Below, piece by piece: positions 39,976 to 51,000 of a DNA stretch of 64,000 bases. How positions within the stretch are numbered: the stretch's first letter is position 1; each line of letters opens with the position of its first letter. The position numbers and the translations under genes are program-made. Below the pieces are notes generated by a model that made no database searches, was not told the origin of the DNA, and saw only the letters and a list, made by a program, of their open reading frames with translations. The DNA comes from Formicarius rufipectus (taxonomy: Eukaryota; Chordata; Aves; Passeriformes; Formicariidae), in assembly GCA_013399695.1 (NCBI GenBank), contig VXAU01004952.1:290740-354739 (forward strand), in the 5' to 3' direction.

Positions 39976-40319
39976 ATTTTGAACAAGTTTTCTAATTGCT
40001 AAAATTACCTTTTTCAAAAGGTGCCCTCATAACACAAAGTTGAGATAACCTGCCAAATTACATGCTATGAATGCAAAAATTATAAGCAAAGGACATTTCA
40101 TCCATGTGCCCAATATGTGGGATATCATCCTCCCAAAAATTGCACTGAAATCAGCTCAGCTATTTATTTTATTGAAATGAGGAAAGAATCATAGAAAAAT
40201 GAGGTGTGCAGTACCTATAGCTATCATGTAATTGTAACTTTTACTTGAAAGAGAGCTAATTTCAAAGATAGATCACCTAGTTTTGGACTCTTTCAGGCAA
40301 GATCTGAGAATCTGAAAGA

Positions 40320-40430
40320 CTAACCACCCAAAAAGCCTCTCTTGTTCTAGTACTTGACCATTCTCACTCTGAAGACTTTTTCCTTATGTCCAGCAGGATT
40401 TTTTCCTGTTGCAACTTGTGCTTTTTCTGA
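40320..40430 (-). mobile_element. Possible old CR1 3' scrap, - orientation
   Basis: The text tgaccattctcactctgaag followed by tttttccttatgtccagcag resembles the reverse complement of the CR1 'ttctttactgtgagggt' region, and gaatcatagaa lies at about 40188. Heavily degraded. Confidence 0.35.
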
Positions 40431-40720
40431 AACTGTAATTAAACTTGTATTTGCTAAACTTATTAGGCACAATGCCCTAATAACAGCTGCTGACAGTACT
40501 GCACAATCGATGAGGTTTGAGATTCCTTATAGAGGAATTAGTCCATTTACATGACTTCATATGAAGACAGACTGAACACCAAAAAATCTTACCATGTTAA
40601 CTTCACACAGATCTTGATAAACTGACAAAGTGTCTTAAATAAAGGAAAAAAATTACCCCACCTTAAGTCTCAATTAAAAGAAGTGCGTATCTCATGTAAC
40701 AGGGTATATATTCCCATTCA

Positions 40721-40820
40721 GAAAAAAAAAAAAAAAAAGAAGAAAAAAATGAAAAAAAAGAAAAAGAAAACAAAAACAAAGAAAAACAGACAAAAACAAA
40801 CAAACAAAACAAAACAAAAG
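40721..40820. repeat. A-rich (AAAAC)n low-complexity tract
   Basis: Poly(A) grading into AAAAG and AAAC units, lying just beyond the 3' end of C18orf63 in its direction of transcription. Confidence 0.9.
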
Positions 40821-40907
40821 AGCACTGGCTGAAAACATTAAGTTTTACAGCAGCATTTTAGAAAACTATATTGAGAATGAAGGTAGAACATGATGAAATT
40901 CATGCTC

Positions 40908-40913
40908 TTTATT
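40908..40913 (-). terminator. C18orf63: Poly(A) signal AATAAA for C18orf63
   Basis: TTTATT on the + strand, i.e. AATAAA on the minus strand, 62 nt beyond the stop codon whose last base is 40975. It predicts a very short 3' UTR. Confidence 0.65.
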
Positions 40914-40974
40914 GCTTAATGCTATTTTTTAGTATACCACATTTGTAAGAATCAGTGAGAATGGGCTCTGTTAT

Positions 40975-42054
40975 TTACTGCACCTGTTCAAAGTTAGATT
41001 TGGAATGATGACTGGTTGTCTTAGTAATATAGTCCTTAGAATGGCATGATGCTTTACTTTCTTCACTTTTGGGGATGCAAACTATATCTTTGAAGAGAGA
41101 TTCATGAATATTTAACCCCATTCCTTTATTTGATGTCTTCGTTTGTTGCAGTGATAAACTGGAATTTGTCATTTCATAGTCTAATTTACAAATCTGCGAA
41201 TGCACTTCCTTTGACTGGTATTGTTTCTTAAGAACTTGTGTGGTATTTTGACTTGTAAGTTTTTTTCCTCTTCTTGCACTAGAATTAGGAGATTCATATG
41301 TATTCAGATTGGTGCTTGATTTCTGAAGCACTGACCCAACCTTCTTAAGAAAGAAGGGAGAATTTGCCTTTTTTTGATTGACTTCACTTGAATTCCCACG
41401 TGAAGCTGAGTTTTCAGGGAAATCAGAATTATTAATTTGTCCACCAGGCTCTGTTTGCTGCTGAAATATGGGAGTACCATGTTTTGTGTGTGTTTTTGTT
41501 TTCAATCCCTGAAATAAGCTGCTGTCAGTAGGATTTTTGACTGGCAAATTTTGAAGGTGTTTGAAAACCTGAGTTATGCTGGACTTGTGCATAGTCAGTA
41601 CAGAAGATGAAACACTCGTAACTTTTATTGGTGAATGTCTTTCAGCATTTTCCCTTTTCTTCCTATCTGTTTGATTTGTCGTCTTTCCATTCATTTGAAT
41701 CAACCTTCCTTTGAAAATTGGTATAATTTTGCTGACTTTTGAGGGAGGGAGTTCAAAGGCTGAATTTCCAGGTCTTTCTACGGATTTCGCAACCGGTAAC
41801 TCCGGTTTTCCTGGTATTTGCTTGTTATTCATTGATTTATGTGTTGCTTCAGTGCTAACCTCTCCTATGCCCTCACCGCTACTCGAAAAACCGCGCGTTC
41901 CTGGCTCTTTGATCAAACGCTCCATCCAGTGGCTGTTTTCCGTACTGCATGGTGAAGGAATTCTAGGCAAAGTCGGTTTCCTGGGAGTAGCCTCCGTTAG
42001 AGATACTACACAAACCATCTCACTATTCAACATCATATGCTTAGATTTCATTTC
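40975..42054 (-). CDS. C18orf63: C18orf63 last coding exon (low-complexity C-terminal region)
   Basis: 1080 nt, residues 325-683 plus stop. Acceptor ttgtattgcag. Opens EMKSKHMMLNSEMVCVVSLT, then EATPRKP (human TQATSRKP). A further anchor is KIIPIFKGRLIQMN, comparable to human KFVPVFKNRLLQMN. The rest is Ser/Thr/Asn/Lys-rich with no recognised domain. A single uninterrupted frame of this length argues that the gene is functional. Confidence 0.94.
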   Translation of the reverse strand, partial: EMKSKHMMLNSEMVCVVSLTEATPRKPTLPRIPSPCSTENSHWMERLIKEPGTRGFSSSGEGIGEVSTEATHKSMNNKQIPGKPELPVAKSVERPGNSAFELPPSKVSKIIPIFKGRLIQMNGKTTNQTDRKKRENAERHSPIKVTSVSSSVLTMHKSSITQVFKHLQNLPVKNPTDSSLFQGLKTKTHTKHGTPIFQQQTEPGGQINNSDFPENSASRGNSSEVNQKKANSPFFLKKVGSVLQKSSTNLNTYESPNSSARRGKKLTSQNTTQVLKKQYQSKEVHSQICKLDYEMTNSSLSLQQTKTSNKGMGLNIHESLFKDIVCIPKSEESKASCHSKDYITKTTSHHSKSNFEQVQ

Positions 42055-45000
42055 CTGCAATACAACAAGAGTTGCCAAATTAAATTAACTGCATTTAAAA
42101 ATCTTATAGTGCCATCTAATGCATCACTATATGATGTCAACCTAATACACATCACAATACATAAGCATACATTTCACTATTTGGAATTAGAATTACTATA
42201 TTTCTAAACAACATTTAATTGTCACTATAAACTAAGTTGTTCTTTTCCATCTTCTCCAGTTCTTTGTTTATAAATTCTGCTGGAATAGCACAGAAAAGGC
42301 ATAAAGGAAAGGCTTAAATTACAGTCATTGTCTTGGTTTACTGCTTTCCAGCTGGATTATGTCTACCCCTTTTGAGGTGGTCTGCACAGAGTTTGAGTGA
42401 CAGGGCTCCTTGTCTCCTAAGACTTCTAAGAGCATCTGTATTCTAAGCAAAAGACAGTCTGGATGTCTATAAAAACCGCAGATGACACAGAGGAGCCATT
42501 CTAGCTTTGATCTCGGAAGAGACATAAACAGAAACAGCTTTCTGAAAGAGGATTATAGTATTTCAGAACCTCTGCAACTTCTGTCACTATTCTTTGTTCA
42601 GAATTAATTACTTCATTTCTTCTTTCACTACTACTAAAGAAATTTGAGTCTCAGCCTTTGTCACAATCTCAAATTAAAGGAGTTTTGATTACTTACCCCC
42701 TTCTCATCACCAGACATGGAGTAAATCTTACAGCTTGACTCTTTTTAAATGCTTAAGTTCACAGTACTTCATTTTTTCTAATAAATTATGACAATAATAA
42801 TAATAATAGAATCATGAATGGTTTGGGTTGGAAGGGACCTGATAGAGCATATAGTTCCATCCCCGCTGCCATGGGCAGGGACATCTTCCACTAGACCAGG
42901 TTGCTCAAATCCCCATACAGCCTAGCCTTGAACACTTCCAGGGGTGGGGCACCCACAGCTTCTCTGGGTAACCTGTTCCAGTGCCTCACCACCCTCATAA
43001 TAAAGAATTTCTTTCTAATATCTAATCTGAACCTATGCTCTGTTAGTTTAAAGCCATTCCTCCTTGCTCTGTCACTACATGACGTTGTAATAGAAGATAA
43101 TAACTACTACTAATAATATTATTGCTATTATTGTTATGAAAGAGATCTGAAAAAGCTCTGGATATTCAACTATTAAAAAGCATCTACAGAATTACAAATA
43201 CTGATAGCAACATCAAGTCACTTTTTTTAATGTATTTGTGATATGAATAATACCATAGCAATGGCAAACAACAATTTAATTTTTACTTACACATTTAACT
43301 AAACATTACAGGATTGATAGTTGTTTTTTGTTAAAAGCACAGTTATATGCTCTTACTGTGCTCTTACTATGGTAAAAACCTCTTCATACCATGATGAACT
43401 ACATGCCATTATTGTTTGTTAAAAAAAACCCTCACACGCACCGGAGCCCTGGAGAGTTCCTGTGTAGCATAAAGTGCTTTACTTGTCATCTTTACTGGGA
43501 ATCCACACAGTTGTGGAAGACTGCTCTTCACGTCAGAAAGAAAAGAGTTTACTACACTTTCTGCATCCATCCTAGGGAAATATTGCACTGGTTGACTTCG
43601 AATGCAATTTACAGGGTACCTGAATAAGTGTTAAAGGATACATAGTTTCTTTATGTTTCTACAAATGATAATCATCTCCATTGTGAAGAAAACATGAACA
43701 GGTCTAACACTTTTTTAAAAAGATGAACAAAAGCACTTAGTTTCCTAAGGGACTGAAGTCTACAAAGCTACAGGATTTCAGCATGATTACACCATACTAG
43801 CCTTCAGTAGTAAAGATTACTCAATATGAGTAATCCTTAGTCTAGTCTTTCGTGGCAGGAAAATTCTCTTTAAAACAAATCTTTGTCAGCCATCTTTTTA
43901 CAGGAATTTAACTCTTTATATTGTCATTTAGAGTGGTATTATCATGTTTACAGAGGCAGTGAAGCAAATTGTTCTATTTGACTTACTGTTATTCAATATT
44001 AGGACAGATAACTGAGAAGAGAAACAATTATGTACTGGCTTCTATAAAATCAAAGAAGAAAATGTGGTGCATTCAAAAATGAAAAGCAGAGCTTTGCTAG
44101 AAATGTAGTAGAGGAAATGTAACAAAGATATTCTGAAAGGATACGTGAAGAACCTTCCCCCTATTGGTCTGAAGTAAACACTCAAGTATATTTTTGTCTC
44201 TTCAAGATCCTCAGGAAGAATATATCCATACTTTAAAAAGCCAAACAAAAACGTGTATTACAAATACAAACTCAACAGGCAAAAAAAAAGGAAGGGAAAA
44301 ATGAAAATTGTACATGTTTCCTACCAGACTCTTCCAGTGCATCTGAAAATCTTTATATGAACGGAAAGGAGATTCTGGAGGGATTATGTGGCTGATGCTT
44401 ATGATCTGACCCATTTTCATGCTGTGCACAGGTAAAGAAGGAATGCTTAGAAAGGGTGACAAAAATCCAGATGAAAATATACTAGTCTTGGGGAAAAAAA
44501 TGTCATTCAAAGTATTTACAGATTATTTGTTATGTTTTGAGGAGTAATACCTTTAGTTCATAAGTTCATGACATAACAATAGCAATATCTCCTTAAGTGG
44601 ATAAAAGAACTTGGCATCTACAAGTCTAATTTCTCTTGTTTAGAATACTCACTACCAGTGAATGTAAAACAAATGTATCATTACTTCTCATATTTTATGA
44701 TGAAAAATCATAGGTAAAAGTAGAGATAGTTTATGGCAAATATGGAAATATTTTTTCTTTAAATCGACACTTTCTGCTAAAATCTTATTTGAGAAGAATT
44801 GATACTTTTGTATACCATATACCAGTACAAAATTGAAATATTTAAAAGTGTGATTTATGATTAATTGGTTAATTTTTCTCATTTTCCATAACACTGATAC
44901 TGTAAAAGCCCCCTCCCCCCAAAAAAGATTCCTGAATGCGAAACAGACTGCAAAACAGAAACGTCCTTATCACTAACATCAAATTCACAGTTTGTAGGGC

Positions 45001-48000
45001 AAACATTCCACAAATTGTTCATTTCAGCTGAAATGTAAACAGATTCCTACCTTGGTAAAACATAACACCAGTTACTTAATATGGAATGCTGGTGAATAAC
45101 TGCATTTTCATTACTGTCAAACAGCTTTAGAGTGTTTGCTGAAATATCAAAATCTCTCAGCTTAAAAAAGAAAAAAAAAAAGTTATTTGCAAATATTTCT
45201 ACAGCAGTCCAAAACTAAAATTTTCAAAAATAATTGTGTATTGCAATACATCAAAGCTTAATACATTATTATTCTTTTATCAGCTCTCACAGACTAGTTA
45301 TTTCAGAAGATATTCACGTTATCCTGTTACCAAATTGCACAGTAGCTTATGTTAGAGCCTACACTTCCATAAGCTATACAAGTACAAGGTTTAAAGTTTA
45401 TTTAAATCAGTGAGATTTGAACTTTATTTGAAATATTTTAGTAAGAGTACAGGAGTTTGTCAAACCAAGAGCTGTCTCACTTCCATGCACATTTTTTAAA
45501 ATTCAAATCTGAAACCCATGTTTGGCATCCTAGTAAATTTCCCTAAACAGGTGCAAATATCCAAGCAACATAATTAGTGGGACATGCAGTTTCATCCTCC
45601 AAGAAGCAAAAAAATACCATACATTTTCACAACGTCAAAATTTGACTATAGGGAGCAATCAAAGACTGAGATTTGAGGAATATTTTATCTTTCTGTGGTC
45701 TACCAAGGTTTGCATTTATTCACTGACAGAAAAATATGGACATTTCTGTTTCAGAAAGGCATTGAAAGGATCAAACTGATAATGAAGCCACATCATGATC
45801 ATTTCCATCATTGGTCTCAGTTGTTTGGGAATTGGATTCCTATAGATAGCTTTAATGTTAATGATGTCCCAGGCAGGTCTCAGGTGAAATCCTAGTCTTC
45901 TAAGAAAGAAGAGTTTGCATCAGAAATACTAATCTTAGAAGAAAACAGCAAGCCTGTTTTCAATATGTCTCTGCATGTATGGACCATATTCACCAAAAGT
46001 GACATGGCTGTCACAAAGGATGGTAAGTTTTCAAACTCATGCATGATTTCTTAAACAATTATAATGCTTACAAGCATCATAATCCTGCTTGCTCCAGTAT
46101 TTTGGAAGTTGCATAGAAAATGAAGAAGATTCCATGATAATCATATATAGGGACTTTAAGTACTGACAACTCACCTGCAGTTTCACTGTTGTTACTCAAA
46201 ACTGCCTATGTATTATAGTGAAACTGAATGCCTCCTAGAAAACACTGCTAGAAGAAAATCTAGAATCTCAAAGACACTTCACTACTATATTCTATTAGCA
46301 TTTTTGAAAGATCTTTTAGCATAGAATCTCAATTTTATAATTCTTGCTAGAATGCATCAATATAGGTACAATATGGATGTCACGCTCTTATAACAGGTGC
46401 AGAAGATCAGTGAATATGATTAATGTCTCAGTGCAATCAGAAATAAGCCCTTCTATCCCCATCATGCTAATTGGAAGTAACTGAACAAAATAGACAATGA
46501 GATTAATACGACAAACACAGTCATAGACAATATAATTGGTTTATACCTCAGGGGGTGGCAACCGAATGGAACAAGCCTCCACACTGATGCAAAGTTGTCT
46601 CTCTGACACATTGAAGTCTACAACTAAATTAAAAAAAAAAAAGCACAAAGCCCTGTTTTGAATTACAGTTCATCTGTTAGGCAGAAAACTAACCCAAATG
46701 TTTATTTAAGGTAATTGTTAGTCAAAATTCTGCATTTGAAAATCAAAAGGCTAGACTTTCTCAGCATGGAAATTAAAATCAAGTGCATTTTAACTATGAA
46801 AAATAAAACTAATAATGAATTACCATCATACAGTACATCTTCCTAAAAAGTCAAGGCTGGTTGTGTAACTGGATGCTTGATACTCATATCCTTGATACAC
46901 AAACACCCATTTTCAAAGCAAATGTAGTTCTTATAACCATTTGCTACACTGAGTCAATCAGACCAGTATTATGAATCCAGAAGTTGTCAATAGGAAAGAC
47001 TATATGAGCAAGGCAAGCATTTATTGACACACCTCCAGAACTTTAAGCCAGTGCTAAGTTCCTCAGTGTAAGTCCCTGTTACAGACTTAGGTTCCAACAT
47101 CCCCAAATATAATCTTTAACTTTTATACTGGAATAAAAATACTACTTTGTAATTTTTGCAATAGTTAAACAGCAAGCTTTGTGACTTCAGTTTTGTGAAA
47201 GGCAAATGTAGTACATACTGGACAGTCACTATAGCTCATTTCCTATCCGTTATTATGGAATTATTTCACATCACTTGTAAGACTCATCATTTGAGGCAAC
47301 TGCATTTAATTGCAAAAATCATAACTTTAAACTGGCAAATTTCAACCTATGGCTGTAGATTAATAGCATTAAAATTACCTTTTTTGTGGTTAATTTTTCA
47401 AAGGTTCAGTTGAGCTGACAATTATTACAGACATAGCATCATCTGCCATCAAGTGTATTTTGACAGAAGGTATTTCAAAATGAAAACCAAAGACACTGTT
47501 GGTAATAGCAAGATTGTGGAAGTACATCTTGCTGTCTCAAGTTTACCATCAATAGGATGTGCACTTACCCACAGCATTTTGCTTTCCTGAATGAGACAAA
47601 AAGTCTTCTCCTTAACAAAGAAAATAGACAGGCATTATTTTCTAAACCATATATTTAAAGTCTTTATNNNNNNNNNNNNNNNNNNNNNNNNNNNNNNNNA
47701 AAAAAGGAGAAACCACACAGTTTTGTTTGTGTGTGTGTGTCAGGAATGCTGAAAGGTGTGTTTCTTTTAAGGAGAGAAAACCCCCTCTTATCAATTAACT
47801 TTTCACTAATTCATGAATATCTTCTATAAAAAAGAAAGATATCTAAAAGTATATTAGTGGACACCAATTTACCCTTTGCTTTTTCCTCCTGGTAAGGAGG
47901 TACTATTTTTAATTGACTAACAGTTAATATGTTTGTCACAATCAAAAGCAAATCTATATAGTATTACTAGTATTACTATATATTTTGCCAAATACCATTA

Positions 48001-51000
48001 ATTTTGCCCATTTTTAGCAACATAAAAGATTAGACAAGCTGCATGTATCAGGATTATATTGCAGTTAGTCAATGTCTTTGTTGAAATCAGCTTTAGGGTT
48101 AGCTACGATCTAGCCCTCTCCTTCTAGCAACTATTCCTGAATCAGCTAATTTCATTCTGAGAGCCAGAAGATACTGAGAACAGGATACTGTGGCTGGAAA
48201 TAAGAAAACAACTTATACACTTTTCTCAGTCTATTTGAAATTATGCATACAATTGCTCTACTTATTACAAGCATGCCATAATATCTGAAGAACATCTGGT
48301 TTTCCACACTTTGGTAATTCACATTGATCCTACACAAAACCTAGTAGAGAGATGTCAGACAAAGGAACTATCACATAAAAAGACAGAGCTTGGGAGAAGG
48401 AGACAGTCTCATAGAAAAAAAAACACTTCTGCATGAGAAAGTGCACGCAGAAGTGCCACTTTTGAAACCATGAATCTGAAAAATAGGCCAAATTTTTAGA
48501 AGACATTCACTGTCCAACAATATTTGGCTTGGACATTATTAATCTAGTACATTGCATTCAGCTGAAATAATTATTTGATCTGTTACAAAGGTAAGAAGGA
48601 AGATGAAAAAGTGAATAGTAGGTCCATTTATGTCCATTCACTTTATTAACTTGAATCACTGAACTTAGATAAAGGAACAATAAAGATGCAATTAAAGAAA
48701 AAAAGTAGGATAAAGTAATGAAATAATTTGTTGTAATGAATGAAATAATTTGGAAATTAAACTCTGGAAAATAATTGCAACAATAAAAACTGAAAACTAA
48801 ATGCTTGATCCCTGATCCAGGTTAGTCAAATACCTTGCACCAAGAGATGACCAGCCTTGTTCCATTTGGGTGCAAGTCTGGCTGTAAGTGTGTAGGAGAG
48901 ACAGGTTTGGAGAATGGCTGGAGTAACTGTTTGTGGTGCTTCCAGCTAATAACAACAGTGAAAAAGAAAAACATGCATTATTATTAATTCAACAGATTTT
49001 TTTCAAAGGCCTCAGTCAAAATTTAAGCAAATATACTGCTACTGCATCTTGGGGCCAAATGCTAGTGCATGTCACATGTCTTTACTTCTCATCTACTTAG
49101 CTACAAGAGGAACCTAGCGCAACTTGTGACGTAGGCACTTAGATTTCACGCATTATCAAAGTAAGGCACACTAACGCTCCTATAATGTTTTCACAGGCCT
49201 TGGGGAAAAGATCAACTGCCTGGTGTACTTTACTAGATATGCAACTCTTTCCAGATAATAGGCACAACATCCAAAATTGACATTACCTCTGCTCTCAAAC
49301 TCAGGACCAGAGACATTTACTTGCAATCACAATAGATAAATGTATCTCACCTAGCAGCACCACTAGCCTGACTGCCTGACCTGCAGAGCTTTCCCTTAAA
49401 CATTAGCATTGGTCAAGAAACTGATTATAATCGCTTATAAAAAATTAACCACCTCCTGAGGGATGTTTCTAATGAGATCCTGCAAGGGACTCCTTGCAGC
49501 TCATGGTTATTAAATATACTTCATACTTCTTAACTGCTGGTGTTGGAAAACCTAATGATGACAGGTGAGCTACACATATCAACATAAAGCAGTTTTGCAA
49601 GATAAGTATATCTGAACAGTACAGGTCTTACTAATCTCCATATGCATTTGCACTTCTTGGAACAAAGAAAAATACACTCAATTGGCTGTGCAAACAAATT
49701 ATGAGGGCTTTGATTACAATTAATCTTTTGATTCAGCAGTTCTAGTCCATCCACACATACATTCATAAACCCCACAGATATTGCATATTAGAAGATAATA
49801 AATCATACATGTAATGGTCTAAAAACATATCAGCTGCTAAGCTCAGGGGTTCCATGTCTTCTCTGTGCTTTTGCTTTGTTTCCCTGAGACGGTCCTGTAC
49901 AGGCTGGGTAAACCCAAAGGTGAATGAGGAGACAGTTGAGCGGCCTGAACATCCCCCACTGTGGTATCTATAGGGCACTACTGGAGAGGGTGACACCAAC
50001 AGGAGAACTGCAGGTCTTTGGCCTGAAGGGCAGGTTGCCAATGCCCCTATGCAGGATTAGGATCCCACTGCAATTGAGAAAACTAGGAAAGTTTTTCAGG
50101 AACTGTCAAAAACTTTTGACTCTGATAAAGTACACCTACTATATACATATTGATAAGATACATTTTGTCTATGGGCCAGACTTTTTCACTCTGAAACTTG
50201 GCTTCTGTAGTTCAAGATGCATGGCCTATGAAAAATACTCATCTCTAGCAACACCAATCGCAGACAAATGCAACAGTCTCAAGAACTGTGTCATATTTCA
50301 CCGCTTACCGTAGCTCCTTGTCTCTCTACATAGGCTTGACATATTCCTGATTTGTAAAATGGTATCTAAAATTAAAAATAAAAAAATAAATTGTCTGGAA
50401 TTAAGAGATGTTTTAGCAAATACTAAATTAAATTCTGGTACAAGAGTGATTTTGCCTTTGGAAAAACATGCTACAGAATAGTTAAGCAAACACTTTATCC
50501 TGTATTTTAAGGGTGCAAACTAAAATTAGTTCAGATATTTGTCATAATGTATTTTCATTTCTAGCTAAATATACACTATACAAGCAAGCAAAAGTCTACC
50601 CAAAATAAAATTGCAGAACTCTGCTTCTCTCATTGAGAATTGGGTGGCATCTTACCAGTTGAGTCCACAGAAAGGTTCACAATCCGAAAAGGTCATTTTG
50701 GTAAAAAAAGTAGAGGACTTAGGGTGCCCTCTACATCACTAATGCACAAAAATAAAAGTTTGCTTTAAATTAAATATTTTTACTTATCCCTGATCCTCAA
50801 ACAAAACACTTAGAGAAACATACATGTATGTATAACATATACAATTGACCCCTAGCCATAGTTTGGTTCAGGTTGATCAAGAAGCAACAGGTTTCACATC
50901 TTTGGGATAAGCCTGCATGCTGGAAAGTCTTTGGCTCATGTACAAGGGAGTGAAGGTGTCTTGAAAAATATTTCAAGAGGTGTTTTCGAAACTCTAAAGT

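Larger units (their letters stand above)
31466..40890. other. Intergenic, 3' flank of C18orf63
   Basis: AT-rich, with no recognised exon. It contains alternating CA/TG tracts near 32164-32240, a (GTTT)n block at 37639, an (AAAC)n block at 39838, an A-rich block at 40721 and a doubtful CR1 scrap at 40320-40430. Confidence 0.65.

Noticed and set aside
49763..50313. Open frames of 92 and 129 aa near C18orf63 exon 3
   Set aside because: Intronic, and the + strand frame is antisense to the gene. Only the 57-nt minus-strand exon at 50309-50365 is supported.
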